A stretch of DNA of 64,000 nt from Hedera helix (GCA_947179155.2 OX359275.1:41091898-41155897), one strand, 5' to 3'; numbered from the stretch's first letter, positions 10,494 through 24,055 are shown. A program made the numbers and translations. Notes: generated from the letters alone by a model not told the origin.

Positions 10494-13400
10494 TTTTTTT
10501 TTTTGAAAACCGGGAATACTCATTCAATTAATTGATAAACGATCCAGAAACAGAGTATCAATGGCTGGTGGGGAAGAATCCTCCAGCCAATACAAGTCAT
10601 CACCTAATGAATGTCTAGCATATTGAGCTAACACATGAGCTACTCTATTCTCATCCCTCTTAACACAACAAATATTAAACCAAGACAGTCCCCTTATCAA
10701 ATGTCGGATATCATCCACAACAAGACCAAATAATGAAGAGTTTTTTTCCGAGGAAGAGATAACTTGAATAACAGAACTATTATCCCCCTTAATAGTCAAA
10801 CGTGAAAAACCAGTATCAATAGCAAACTCAACAGCTCTACGACAAGCAAGCAATTCAGCTTCTTCACTGGTAGACACTTACGGTCCACTAGCAACCATTA
10901 CAGCCATAACCTCTCCCTTATCATTTCTAATAATTGCTCCATAACCAGTTCTTCCTAATCCCGTGAATATTGCAGCATCAAAATTAAGTTTATACTCTTC
11001 GGGTGATGGTGGTCTCCAAACATCTCCACTTGACTGCAACCTCAACTGAACAGTCAGGTTGGAATTAGCACACTTGAAACCTTCAATACATTCCTCTACT
11101 CTTTTATTCAAAATTTTTGAATTCTTCAATTTTTCGCCATATAGCAAACTGTTACGCTGATTCCAGATTAACCACGCTTGGGTCCAAAATATCTCCAACT
11201 CTTCTCCAGTCAGGCACTCCATAAGATTATCCATCAGATTTAAGATATTGGTATGTCCTTGTTTACTTTTCTGCAACTTGCGAACACTACCAGCCCAAAT
11301 ATCTTGAGCCGTCACACATTCCCATAGAGCATGAAGGGTAGTTTCCTGTTCAGTTAAGCAAATCAAACATTTATCATCATTGATTATCCTTCTTCTGGTT
11401 AGATTAACTGATGTTGGTAAAATTTCATGACATGCACGCCATGCAAAATTTTTAATTTTATTTGGCATTCGAAGCTTCCATAAACAGCCCAAACATTTTT
11501 CCCAACACATCCTCTAGATGTTTCAGCCCGAGTTGCATCAATAGTGAGTCTCTTAGCCACATGGTAAGCTGACTTTACTGAAAAAATACCCTTTGTATTA
11601 TGCAACCAGAATATAGTGTCAGGTACATATCTTCTACTCAATGGTATCTGGCATATTACATCAGCTTCATCCTTATGAAACATATTCCTAATATCTTCAT
11701 ATCTCCATATATTCAATTCAGGATTAATAAGATCAGAAACCATCATTTCGCCCAAACTATTTTGGATTGGATGTAGAACTTTGTTTGACGGAAAGTGAGG
11801 TAGCCACCGATCCTTTAATGCATTAATAGAAGATCCATTTTCAACCCTCCAGCAGTAGCCGGACTGTAGAATGGGATGTGCAGCCATCAAGTTTCTCCAT
11901 ACATATGAACAATTAGGTGATACTTTGGCTTCTAGAAAATTTGTTCTCGGAAAATATCTAGCTTTAAAACACTCATAAAGCAACGAATCCGTGCCTTGAA
12001 TCAGCCTCCAACTTTGCTTGGCTAACATGGCTAGATTAAACGCTCTCAAATTCCGAAAACCCATTCCTCCCATTTTCTTTGAATTTGACAGTTTATCCCA
12101 GCTCTTCCAATGAAGTTTCCTTTCATTACCCATTTGACCCCACCAAAATTTTGCACATAATGCATCAAGTTCATCACATAGTTTCAACGGGAGTTGAAAA
12201 ACACTCATAGTGTAAGTAGGTATAGATTGAGCTACAGCTTTAATAAGCACCTCTTTACCTGCTCGAGATAGTAATATGCCCCTCCAACCTTGCAGCTTCC
12301 TCCATATTCTGTCTTTCAAGAAAGAAAAGGTGTGATACTTTGTCCTCCCAATCAACATTGGAAGACCAAGATAGTTTTCAAACCGAGCAACCTCCTTTAT
12401 TTTCAAAACCTCTAAAATCTGATTCTTCTGCCTATCCGAAGTATTACTACTAAAATAAACTGAAGACTTTTCCAAATTAATACTTTGCCCAGAAGCTCTT
12501 TCATAAATTTGGAGAATTTCTGCTATAGTTTCCCCTTCAGCCCTATTTGCCTGACAAAATAGTAAAGAATCATCTGCAAACATAAGATTTGTGATATTTG
12601 GAGCCCCTCTACAAATGGACACTCCCTTAAGTCGACCTTCTATTTCTGCTTTTTTTAATAAAGCAGTAAATCCTTCTGCACAAAGTAAAAATAAGTAAGG
12701 AGATAAAGGATCTCCCTGACGAATTCCTCTTGATGGCTTGATCATTCCATAAGGTCTCCCATTAATTAGAATAGAAAAAGAAGGTGTTGAAACATAACTC
12801 ATTACCTTAGCTATCCAACCAGTAGAAAAACCCAATTTCTCCATAATCCGTTTAAGAAAATGCCATTCCATTCGATCATAAGCCTTACTAATATCCAGTT
12901 TCAATGCCAAAGAACCTTGTTTTCCTTGTTTTCTAGATTGCATGGTATGAAGCATTGCATAGGCCAATAACACATTATTAGTGATCAAGCGCCCTGGAAC
13001 AAAAGCACTCTGTGTTGGTGAAATAATCTGAGGCAATATCTGTTTCAACCTGTTTGCCAGCACTTTAGAACAAATTTTGTAGATAACATTACATAGACTT
13101 ATTGGTCTAAACTCAGTCATACGCTCCGGATTTTTAACTTTTGGCACTAGCACAATATTTGTATGATTAATATCTGAAAGCATGTGACCATTATTTAAAA
13201 AATCTAAGACAGCTAGAATAACAGAATCCCCCACAACATGCCAGAATTTTTGATAGAAGAGGGCATTCATACCATCAAGTCCTGGAGCTTTTGTTGGTCC
13301 CATTTGAAATAAGGCCTCCTTAACTTCATCCGCAGAAAACTCAATGGTTAACCGTTTACACATATCCTCTGTTACCTTCCGTTGCACTGCGTTCAGACAC

Positions 13401-14574
13401 TCATCCATCTGAGTCGTATCACCTGCCTGAAACAGATTATTAAAGTATACAGATGCTTCCTCAACCACTTTCTTTAAGTCCTCCATCCACTGTCCTTGGT
13501 TATTCCGAATACCTCTAATAACATTTTTCCTTCTTCTTTGTGTTGCTTTTGCATGAAAAAATTTCGTATTCTTATCTCCATGTTTTAACCAGTTTATTCT
13601 AGACCTTTGAGCCCAATAGATTTCTTGTTTTTGAAGAAGAACATCCATCCTTTTACTCAAACTTAAAAATTCCACTTTGGAAACTTCAGTTAACTCGGCC
13701 TCATTCAATATATCCAATTGCTTCTGAATATCTTTGATTGCAATTGTGTCGGGATCAGAAATAGAACAACCCCACTTCATTAATTTTCCCCCACAAGCCT
13801 TAATTTTTTCCTTTACTGCTGTTAAACCAGTCCATTCCTCCCCAGCCTTTGTCCAAGCCTCCTGAATAACCTCTTCACAGTCATTTTGTAGCAGCCATGA
13901 TCCCTCAAATTTAAAGCTTCTCCCATATTGTTGCCCTGATTGTGAGAAAGAATTAACATACAATAAAATTGGCAAGTGGTCCGATGCATGGGTAGATAAA
14001 TGCACAAGATTACTAAACTGGAATTTGTCTATCCAATCCTTATTGGCAAGAAATCTATCAAGCTGGATCTTAGTATTAGCTTTCCCAAATATCTTATTGG
14101 TCCAAGTGTATGGATACCCCTTGAATCCAAGATCTTGTAGTTGACAGGAATTTAAAGTCTCCCTAAAAGCTTCCATTTGATTAAACTGTGGCTGCCTAAC
14201 ACTTTTCTTTTCTGAAGCATGTAAATAAGCATTAAAGTCTCCAATTACCACCCATGGTCCAACTACAAAAATTTGCAGATATTTTAATAACTTCCAAGAA
14301 TTTTCTTTCAGCTGTGCTTCCGGCCACCCATAGAATCCAGTCAAAAACCAAACAAAACCATCTTCTTTCGTTACTTTGAATAATACATGGTTTGCAGTAA
14401 AATTAATTACCTCTAAATTAACTTCATTCTTCCACAAAACAGTTATTCCTCCTCCAGCGCCCGGATGTTTAATAATGAACTTATTTTGATACGGTAGATT
14501 TCCATACAACTTATCCCACCCATCCTTATCAAGTCTAGTCTCCATTAGGAAACATACCGTGGGAACTTTCTCCC
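10491..14574 (-). mobile_element. 5'-truncated L1-type LINE
   Basis: The minus-strand element ends in a 14-nt poly(A), seen as T 10491-10504, only about 30 nt after the last reading-frame stop. It is bracketed by an exact duplication (TACGCTTACAG plus up to TTT). Coding content in order: truncated apurinic endonuclease, reverse transcriptase, zinc-binding RT-associated domain, RNase H. All of ORF1 and the first part of the endonuclease are absent, which is typical of incomplete target-primed reverse transcription. The perfect duplication and only two coding lesions indicate a fairly young insertion. Confidence 0.95.
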
Positions 14575-14593
14575 TACGCTTACAGTTTATCAT
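10524..14593 (-). pseudogene. LINE ORF2 (endonuclease / reverse transcriptase / RNase H), broken
   Basis: The frame opens at 14593, but its first six residues (MINCKR) are host flank and duplicated target; LINE coding starts at about residue 7. Seen in order: endonuclease motifs FLMETRLD, GDFNAYLHA, LDRFLANKDW and SDHLPILL; reverse transcriptase motifs KAPGLDGM, FRPISLCNVIYK, SAFVPGRLITNN, LDISKAYDRMEW, GIRQGDPLSPYLF and the catalytic FADD in LMFADDSLLF. A frame change near 11510 (consistent with a one-base loss) precedes the zinc-type segment (LWKLRMPNKIKNFAWRACHE, then CLICL...TTLHALWEC). The RNase H domain (KLNFDAAI, then EEAELLACRRAVEFA) is split by an in-frame TAA at 10878-10880. With the truncated endonuclease, frameshift and stop, it cannot make a complete ORF2 protein. 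Confidence 0.95.
14575..14588. repeat. LINE target-site duplication, right copy
   Basis: TACGCTTACAGTTT, identical to 10480-10493. Confidence 0.9.
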
Positions 14594-16768
14594 GTGTGCA
14601 ACATGTATATCTCCACGACCCTCCTAGAAAGAGGATATAAAAATTCTACAACCAAATTTACTCAAAAAATGATTCTGGAAGCATCATGAATATCAGGCGG
14701 ACCCTCTTAATAATTATCTCCTTATCAAGATAACCAAAAATGAATCCAATCTTAGATGGATTTAACGTCGTCCAAATCTTTATCACTTAAGGAGATATAA
14801 TTTGTATTGGACTCCACCAGAGGTAATCCTCAATAAATATTCCACCATGCAATATTTATTGATCAAGGTACGTTTAATCTAACTCTCATACAATTGTAGT
14901 CTCTTTTTTTGTACGTTCAATCTATCTATCATACAACGACTTCTTGTACACTCAATCTATCTATCGTAGCTCTCTTGGAGTCCAAATTATGGCGGATCTT
15001 TTAGGTGTTTCTCTAACTCTCACCTTTCGAATTTATTAATACTCTTGATCAGGTATACAATTTTTTTTATCAACACTCCTAATAGGACATAATTTTTGAC
15101 CGCATTGTGAGAGTTAAAATAAATATATATATATATTATTAAGAGAAATTAATAGCAAAAACAGTTTCTTTCACATAAAACTGGATGAAATATTTAAAGA
15201 GAAAACAGAATGAGAGATTGGCAGAGAAAAATAATAGAGATAAGATAATTCAGAGACCAGAGTAAAAAAAACCCTCCTCTTATCTCCTTTTATATAATAG
15301 ATATAGATGATATAACATAGATATGTCACTTTTACAATGTAGTAATGTACTCGTAAATTAAGGCCTGAATTACATATTTAGGGGCTCAATATCTCCTGGG
15401 CCATACTATGGCTATCAAGACACCAAACGCAATGAATTCCCACCTAAGATTCCCAATTCAATAAGCAGCAGCTTGGTATGAAAGCTCCATTCCTCTTATC
15501 CATGTTAAAGCCTTAAAACTAGCACCTGTCCTGGGCCGGCCCAAGTTTAATCCATATCTAAGCTGGATTGACATAACTAGGATTCACTCGGGTCCGATTG
15601 TGCCAGCCTTCCAGAACAAAATTTTAAGTGGGAAACGATCCTTACCTTTCAGGTTTTGTAAAAAATATTTTTGCTCAACTATAATTTGAATAGATATATT
15701 GATTTTAAAAGTGAGCTCTAGCTTAGAACCTTTTTCGAGACAAAAGGGGTAATATAATTTAAGAGAATAAATTAAATAAAGATTACCTATTGAATTAGTA
15801 TTTTATACCATTTAATAATAACATGTCGCATATAAAATTTAAGAGAAGATAAAAAGATTTAAAATTCAATATAATTGATTAAACAGTTTTCCCAAGGTAA
15901 ATAGTGCAACCTCCATTTCCGACGGTATACTAAATTTTAAAATTAATTAGTACGACTTATACAAGTTTATAATAAAATAAATTTTATAATTAATAGTTTT
16001 TGTTATATATTATACAATTATAATAATTATATCAACTATATTTAAATAAATTCACATTAATTTGAAGTTTAATGTACCGTCGTTTGACTTCAAAAATTAA
16101 ATTATATCTTTAATTTTGAAACAAATGGAGTAATTAGATAATATGATAATTTATTTTAAATTTCTTGTTCTTCTCCTAGATTTTTTACATGGCATATTAT
16201 TATTGAATAGTGTAAAATATTACTCCATACTTTTCGTTATATAGGTTGTTTAAGATATAATCGCACATATTAAAAAATTTTATTAATATTAATGTTAGAT
16301 AATTAATGTTAGTTTGAAATTTCATTACTATCTATACACTAATTAATTACTTCTCCTCCCTCTCAATTACCCAATCACTAAAAACAAGGTAGGAAATAAT
16401 TAAATTTTTTTTCTTAAATATATATAAAATATCTTATATTTTTTATTTTTTTCTCCTAAAGCGATCTATATAATAAAAAAAATTGACTAATTTTATATGT
16501 CATTTTTAAATAATTTATTCACGTAATTTAATTTCAACCAAAAGGACAAAACCAACAATGTTACATTATCTCTCATCCGTAACGAAGTAATTACCTTTGG
16601 GGATGGAAGTACCTTAATCATTGTAGTAATTGTCTTGGATCCCTTGTATGTCTGTAAGTGGGGGCATTCTACTTGTCTTTATGGTTGGTGGCATATCGGA
16701 AAAAAACATACATGAGATCCCTGTACTAGGATTTCGCAAGCTTTAAAGCATATATAATTGAGAAGCAC

Positions 16769-16773
<5 letters not shown>

Positions 16774-16822
<49 letters not shown>
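16774..16822. repeat. (TA)n microsatellite
   Basis: About 24 TA units, read directly. Confidence 0.95.
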
Positions 16823-16826
<4 letters not shown>

Positions 16827-17280
16827 TAATGATATATGATAAATAATTATTATAAATATTATTTTAATAAATTTATCTCTAATCATTTAATGCGATATCC
16901 AACAACATACATGTCTACCGTACTCTCTCAGTAGCGGTAGAAAGATTTTTATCTACCACTACTCTTAATAGAGGCATGATACATGGTCCTAAATATTCTT
17001 ATTTGAGTTATATTTAAATAATTTTAATGTGTTTATTTATAATATAATTTATATTAATTAAATCAAATTGTATTACAATATGGAGTTTTAATTTTAAATA
17101 ATCAAATTATCAGAATAATTGATAGTATTAATTTTATTACTTAAAAAATTATTTATACAAATAAATATATTGAATATAATTGACAATTTTAAATTTTATT
17201 ACTTAAGAAATTATTTATAAAAATAAATATATTAAATATAATTGACCTTGTTAAATATTATTACGTAAGAAATTATTTAT

Positions 17281-17281
17281 T

Positions 17282-17326
<45 letters not shown>
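17281..17326. repeat. Interrupted (TA)n microsatellite
   Basis: TA run with one TTTATA interruption. Confidence 0.9.
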
Positions 17327-17330
<4 letters not shown>

Positions 17331-18964
17331 TTTTTTTAAATCTAACTAAAGTGAGAGTATTTAGGATATTCCTCCGTGTCGCTATTCTACTAAGAGTAGT
17401 GACATGTAAATTTTTTTCGTCTTGCTACTCTTAATAACAAAAGATATATTTTTTGAATGTTAAAGGTTACACTGAACGATTAAAGATAAATTTAATAAAA
17501 TAATATTCATAATAATTATTTATTATGTATCATTATTTATATATATATAAATGTGAAAAATCTTTGGTTCAACATGAAAAGAAACGAGCTAGCTAGCCCG
17601 TTGCAAAACATGACTAAAGGCCACTACCAATTCGTTTTGGTGGGATACCACCTTACATGACATGATTGAAGGCTTGATTGAAGCCCACTACCCTACCATC
17701 AATCTTATTCCTCAGTACACTTTTCTTCCCCATGCATGCCCTACAATATACAGACACATAGAGTCATCACTTGTGTAATGATATTTCTTATGTATTAAAA
17801 TTACACATAAAATTTTATTTTATAAGTTCATTTACAAAATTTTAAAATTTATATTGATTTTACAAGTTTCAATTTCTTATTTTCAAAACTTAAATAAACT
17901 CATATTTGTTAACGTTCGAATTTATCCGTACATTCAACCACCAATTTAGACGTGACCTTGTACAGAGAAAGCAACCAAAAAGTACTTGACGAGTTGGGCC
18001 GATGGGATATCTCTAATGTGAGAGTAAGTACATGCTTCAAGATATATTAATAATAGAGGTTGAAAGTATTTAGTAGGCTAAAATATTGTATATTCAAAAA
18101 GTTCATATATCTATTGTTAATCATGTATTGATAGTACTCACTGACTCCTTAGGGTCCCATTAGGAGTCATGCGATGTAGTTGGAAAAAGTAATTGTCATC
18201 CTATTCATTGCCGGATAGGTAGCTTACATACTAATTAGGATTGGACATGATAATTAATTAATATCAGAAAGTAACAAGACCCAACTCTCTTGTGCGCGTA
18301 CTAGGCCTGAAGGGCTGTAAAGCCGAGACCAATATTAACGGTCCATTTATGTTAGTAAAGACATAGCCCAATAATATCCTTTTTGAATTTGATTTTTTTT
18401 TTAGCAAATTGTCTTAAAAACTTATAACGCATATCTATTTTTAGATCATAGGAAGTAATTGATAACATGTATTCTGCAGAAAATCTGTCCACTCTTCTGC
18501 AGATCATATAAGAACAGGAAGCAACAATGGTTGTAAATAGTAGTCCATAATCTTAATAAGATAATAGTGTAATTGGGAGCCCATTCACGTCCATGTTAGT
18601 GTACTTAAGTCCCCACATTTTTCTTCTCATTACACGTTCTTTTCAATTTTCTTTACAGATCTTAACACTATTTTCCATCTTATCTATGCCCTACTACCTT
18701 TTCTACAATACTGAATTTTCAAAAGTTTTGAACATGAAAAAGGCACAGAGATTCATCCCTTTTTCCCACTATATTTTTTGGCTTTTTCCAACATCACCTC
18801 AAATGTCTCCTTTTTCCCCGCTCTTTTTGTAAGTTGCAAAGTACTGTGTTTCAATCACTTACAAAAGGTGTTAGGTTGTGATTATTGATCAAATTAAGGG
18901 AAACAATTGAGCTGAATCAAGCTCCCCTCCAGACTTTTATTCTTCTGACTTATTCAGACTCCTA

Positions 18965-19052
18965 ATCCAAACCATCCATTAAAGTACAAATGAATTTTGT
19001 GTCATTCCACTAGATGAATGGTTGGGATTAAAAGTATGACACAAAATTTGAT
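18965..19052. repeat. Interlocking inverted repeats
   Basis: AATTTTGTGTCAT (about 18992-19004) is the exact inverted complement of ATGACACAAAATT (about 19036-19048). AATCCAAACCATCCATT (about 18965-18981) is an imperfect inverted partner of AATGGTTGGGATT (about 19017-19030). The two pairs cross in order A-B-A'-B'. Function unknown; it may be a MITE remnant. Confidence 0.6.
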
Positions 19053-19770
19053 TAATTTAGTCATCCTGTGGTATTAATAATAATTCCCGATGCTGTGTCA
19101 GGAAGCACACTTAATTGTAGATTCATTATTGTCAATACGTGCCTTTTTTTTCTTTACTTTTTATTGGACTGTTTTGTCCCATTTCATACTTGGTCTTTCT
19201 TTTTAGAGACAAAAAAATCTGGGAAATCTTTAGGATTATGCAATCCAAAGATTTGGTAATGGAGTAGTATTGTTGTTAATTATCCATGCATGTTCCTTCC
19301 TCCTTTCTAGACTCTTTAAGTTGAATATATTACTTAATTGTTTGAGCTCCAAAATTCAGAGTATTTCAGTTCCTAAAATATCAGTGGAATATTAACTGAT
19401 TTTTGAGTTAGGGAAACGATATCTAATCTTATTGCAAATTAGGGATGAATGAAAATTAGTTCATATTATTAATGAGTGAAGTTTGTTTATGAAGGGGGAA
19501 ACGAAAATAAGCTTAGCTTCCGGCGTTGCATGGAATTTACTACAGAGTCGACTTTGGTAGGCAAGATCCAAATTGAAGAGAAAGATGGACGAAGAATTAA
19601 TAATGGGTGTCACATAAATAATAGTAATATATTGGGACTGGTCCCCCTTCCCTTCATTTATGATTTATGAGGATACCATTATCATCAACAAAATATGATT
19701 ACTAAAACAAGCATTTTAAAGTTCAAGAATTATGCAGTGAATTTTTGTTTCCAACTCATGAACCGCCGTT
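19053..19770. other. Intergenic, nothing recognised
   Basis: Short open frames (for example 19476-19670) have no recognisable domain and no splice partners that I could see. Confidence 0.5.
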
Positions 19771-20115
19771 AAGGCCATCTTCAACAGCATAATTTTGGAT
19801 TATATTTAGTTTATGATTCATCTTCTCTCTCCAACAGTTAGACTAAATATAGTCTGGAATTATATTTGAAACACCAAAATAATTAAATCAAGAAACTTGA
19901 TAGTCCATGAACTATAACTTTAATTATATTTAAACGGAAAAGTGAAATGCTAATTGGAATTTTTTTGAATTTATTGATTATTTTAATCTTTTTATGTTAT
20001 AGTCCACGGGATAGTCTATCTATTGAAAAAATTAAAAATTAAAGAACATTTACTGATATCAAATAAACTAAATATAATCTATAAAATAATTTAACTGCTA
20101 GAGATGCACTTACCT
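19771..20115. mobile_element. MITE with GGCCATCTTCAACAG-type ends
   Basis: The left end TAAGGCCATCTTCAACAGCA matches the inverted right end TAAGTGCATCTCTAGCAGTT. Subterminal AACTAAATATA/TATATTTAGTTT segments are also inverted. Elements with GCATCTCCAACAG-like ends are common plant MITEs (family knowledge). The superfamily is unassigned, because the flanking TAA and TTA do not form a direct duplication. Confidence 0.65.
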
Positions 20116-21537
20116 TTATTTGCAATTGACAGTTGTGAGCTTTAACTTTAATCAAGCACCAGCCGTGGAAGAAAAAGTAGGTTGCCGGAATGTTAAATTA
20201 TTTATCAAAGAGATCAATTTAAAAACCGCAGCCCCGGCCCACCCTGCTATTTTGGCTCCTTCTTCGGCCTTTTCTTTCCACTCTTTGATTTGTACTTCTT
20301 TTTATTTATTCCCTTCTTTTAGGCTTTTTTTTTAAAGTTGTTTTTTCGTCATTTTACATAAATGGATTAGTTCGAACGTGTTTGGTTATTTCTGAATGAA
20401 TATAGACATGACAATGGAACAACAGAATCTTAATGGGTACCATATCATTATTATTAAGATAGATTGTCCCCTTCTCCCTGTCGTGGCTTTCATTGTGGAT
20501 TTTTTTAGCATATAGCGACAATCCTTGATCAATCAATTAGCAGTGATTCTGATGTCTAATTAATCTACTATGTTAACGTTGAATTCATGTAGACGATGAC
20601 TTACGAACCAACCTTCATTTTAATTAATTAATTAATCTATCACTTACCATCGGCATTTAGGGGTTAGTTAAGCATTGTTTTAGTACTATTAATTAGCTAA
20701 GATATTAAAAGTTTATCTTCTACGTGAGATTATACGATTTGACAGTCAATTATATACGAGAGTTTTAGTTTGGTGGGATTAGGTTTAAGTCAAATAATTG
20801 CCGGTAACCTGCCACTCACCCGAGGCTATTATATGGAGGAGCAGTTACTCATCACCACATTAATTTTTTCCTCCATTTCAACGTAAAATTAATTTTGATT
20901 TATAAAATTAATTTAAGATTATATATTTCTGAATTTAAAACTAACAAGTTTGATAACCCGTACGAGGTACGAGTTAGTTTGTATAATTTTTTTCATAAAT
21001 ATTTAATAATTTTTTATTAATATATTTATTATTTTTCACTGACATAATATATATATATATATAATGTTAATAAGGTTTAACATATTCTACTACAATTGAA
21101 AGGAATTTAATTACTTTTAATATTATATGATTAAAAATTACAAATTAATTGTTACGAAGAAACTTTTCATATTTCTATGTCCACAAATTGAGAGAAATTA
21201 CTTACATTTATTTAAGTAAAATTATATATAACTTCTAATATTTCAAGAAGAAACTTTTCTTATTCTTCATCCACAATTCAAGTAAAATTAATTGTAATTA
21301 TATATTATATCACATTAAATATAATAGCGCCATTCGAGTTAACTAAACATTTGAAATGAATTAACTCATTTTAAATTAAATGTAATAATACATTCAAGTT
21401 AACTCATGAATTGAAATGAGTTAATTTGGTTGGTCATTCAATTGATCTTCTCTTGTGATTTTATATTATAGTATAGTATAGATACCAATTTATTTAATTA
21501 TATATCATATAATTAAATTATCAAGAAAGTACTACTC
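20116..21537. other. Intergenic, nothing recognised
   Basis: AT-rich. The open frame 20120-20335 has no recognisable domain. No RNA gene was seen. Confidence 0.5.
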
Positions 21538-21540
21538 CTA

Positions 21541-21987
21541 AGGAGCCGTTCGAGAATGACTTTTTTTTTTTTTTTTTACTTAAAGTTAAAATTTTAGTAT
21601 ATTTATAAGTTAAAATTTTAGTAGATTTATAAGTAAAAATGTTCGGCAGCACTTTACTTATAAGTCAAGAATTATAAGTAATAGTTGTGGATGTGTTCGA
21701 CTAATAATAACTTATAAGTTAAGTAAAATGTAAAAATTATTAAAATATCTTTTAGTAAGAAGAACATTAAAAAAATAAAAGAGGGCATTTCTATCATTTC
21801 ATTTGGGTTGACCGACTTAAAAAAATTGACTTATAAGTCTTTTTTTTTTAAGCAACAAAACTTACTCTTTTTTTTTGACTTTTTTTTTTAACTTATAAAT
21901 TAAAAAAAAAAAAAAAGTCATTCCTGAACAGTTTTTTTAACTTAACTACTTATAAGTTGGGTGATATGTAGTTGCTGAACAAGCTCT
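21541..21987. mobile_element. MITE-like element with GAGC.GTTC ends
   Basis: The left end GAGCCGTTCGAGAATGACTT is an imperfect match to the inverted right end GAGCTTGTTCAGCAACTAC. The interior is dominated by ACTTATAAGT palindromes and T/A homopolymers, so it would form a long stem. Elements ending GAGCTTGTTCGG are known in many dicots (family knowledge). No clear target-site duplication. Confidence 0.6.
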
Positions 21988-22510
21988 AAATAAGAGATTA
22001 ATTTCCAAAATTTTAATGAATAACAATAATTTTAAATTTGAGATTTTTTAAAAATAATTTTAAAACATCAAAATTATAATCAATCGGTACGGTATTGATC
22101 ACCATACCATGATGAGTGCCTTTCGTAGTAACACATCAATAGTCATGAATTCAAAGTTTATACGGACGTCACGACGATTCCCACTTCCAGAAACATGTAA
22201 ACTTCTGTAAAGGATAGTGAACGTACGCAGGTGCCAAGAAAATGGATTTTTTTGGGCAAAGAATCCTGCTACATTCGAATTTTAAATATGAAGATAGAAA
22301 AAAAAAATTAAAAAATTATTGTATCCATCTTTATCGCATAATCCAATTTGGTCATGATAATATGCATACCATTTTCCTTTGGCAAAAGCCCTTTATTATT
22401 TGCTTCTATCAACACTCAGCCTTGAAGACAGACTAGGGAGATCCATTAAATGGCCTAACAGTTGTTGGAGCAATTGCACAACGACATGGGCGAGTACAAA
22501 ACAAAACTAC

Positions 22511-22559
22511 CCATACCATACCATACCATACCATACCATACCATACCATTTATGTAAAA
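22511..22559. repeat. (CCATA)n pentanucleotide microsatellite
   Basis: About ten perfect CCATA units, the last ending CATT. Confidence 0.97.
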
Positions 22560-23251
22560 TACAAATTTCTCCACGATCAACAGTTTTTTCTACTAGAAAA
22601 GCCCATGCATTCAAAATTGAAACAAATATTCTTTATTCACCCATACTTCAACCAATTACTAATTGAGTAGTACTACTTCTTCCTTTTCCATGCAATTAAT
22701 TAATTGCCATAATATTCAAATTCCAATCAAACACTTTGTACTTCCAAAGCAGGAACAAGTAGAACAGGAGCACCGACATAGGAACAACGGGGCATTTAAT
22801 TTTCACTTCATATCGAAACTCTGACTTCACAATTCAATGTTGAATGGACAATCAATCTAAGCAGGCCAGTCCATCATCAAGTGTGCCGGACTCTGTCCAC
22901 GAGGGCCATCCAACGGTGATGAACTGTCCACGTCAACAAAGGAAATCCCTAAATCAACCCCAATTTTGAATTGTCAAAGAATATGACTATGTGTAAAATA
23001 TTGAATACGAAATTTCAATCTCAATCATCAAAAAATAAAATTTGACATAAAAATTATATCAGATTTTATTTTTTAATAATTAAAAAATATATAATATTTA
23101 AAATAATATTTAATTATAGTATATATAAAATTATCCACCATGTTCATAACCGACGTGGCGGTTTATACGTATATATACGCATGATACTGTTGCATACAAA
23201 CACAAAGTACGTACGTAGGCTTTTGTCGTGGTCTACTTGCAATCACTGAAG

Positions 23252-23270
23252 AGAGAGAGAGAGAGAGAGA
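23252..23270. repeat. (GA)n microsatellite
   Basis: About nine GA units. Confidence 0.9.
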
Positions 23271-23712
23271 TTAGTTATTTTTATCTAATTTTATTATACT
23301 TAATGATTTGTATAATAATTTATATTATAATTTTTTATAAAATAACAAATTTTATAAAATAATTAAAATAACAGACTCATTATTTTATAAAAATTATTAT
23401 ATACGTCATTGTACAAGTGTATAACAAAATTGATTTCCACCTCGCAAAAAATTAATAAAATTCGATAAACGTCCGCCTTTCCTTTGCACTCCACTAAATT
23501 CGTTTTCTTTATCTGTGACCACTGACTGGGAACTACTCATGGATCGGACCTATCATCTTTACACATACAGCAGTATCTTACTAGAATAATGCCAAATTAT
23601 ATGACAAAAATTACATAATTTACCTAGACGGAGAATATTTGTATAATTTTTTTAGTAAATTATGTTTAGGAACTTCCCAGAAAATCATGACCTTTTTAAA
23701 CTATTAAAGCCT

Positions 23713-24055
23713 TGGGCCATGTTAGTTTACAAAAATATACTTAAAATTAAACTATTTATAATAATTTAATATTATTTTATTTTATAATAAAAAATTAATA
23801 GTCTTTTAAATAATCTTATAAACTATTTTTTTATTATTCCTAAAACTATTTATGAGAAATTATAAAATCCTATAATAAATTTGAGATAAATAATTCTCCT
23901 CATTTTAAACTATTAAATGATATTATGAGACTAATAGTCTAATATTAAATAAACTAATAATCTCTCATCATGAAATAAAATAATTAAAAATAATATTAAA
24001 TTAATACAAATAATCCAATGTTAAATATATTTTTTACAAACAAACATAACATTAT
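23713..24055. mobile_element. AT-rich MITE-like inverted repeat
   Basis: The left end CCATGTTAGTTTACAAAAAT pairs with the inverted right end ATGTTATGTTTGTTTGTAAA. The interior contains mirrored AATAATTTAATATTATT/AAATAATATTAAATTAT segments. Non-coding; ends approximate. Confidence 0.55.

Larger units (their letters stand above)
14589..18964. other. Intergenic, AT-rich, SSRs
   Basis: No gene recognised. Around 15240-15540 there is a TATA-like TTTTATATAATAG and, downstream, CTTGGTATGAAAGCTCC, which faintly resembles an initiator-Met-tRNA primer-binding site (TTGGTATCAGAGC). A partner LTR was not found, so no element is called. TA repeats lie at 16774-16822 and 17281-17326. Confidence 0.5.
21988..23712. 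other. Intergenic, SSRs
   Basis: Contains (CCATA)n and (GA)n repeats listed separately; no gene recognised. Confidence 0.5.

Noticed and set aside
11399..14593. The 1064-residue frame as a functional host gene
   Set aside because: It is a truncated LINE ORF2 whose start codon lies in the flank; motifs and target-site duplication make the mobile-element reading decisive.
15240..15560. Possible solo LTR with TATA-like motif and TTGGTATGAAAGC
   Set aside because: Resembles an LTR end plus primer-binding site, but no clear LTR boundaries, partner or duplication could be found.
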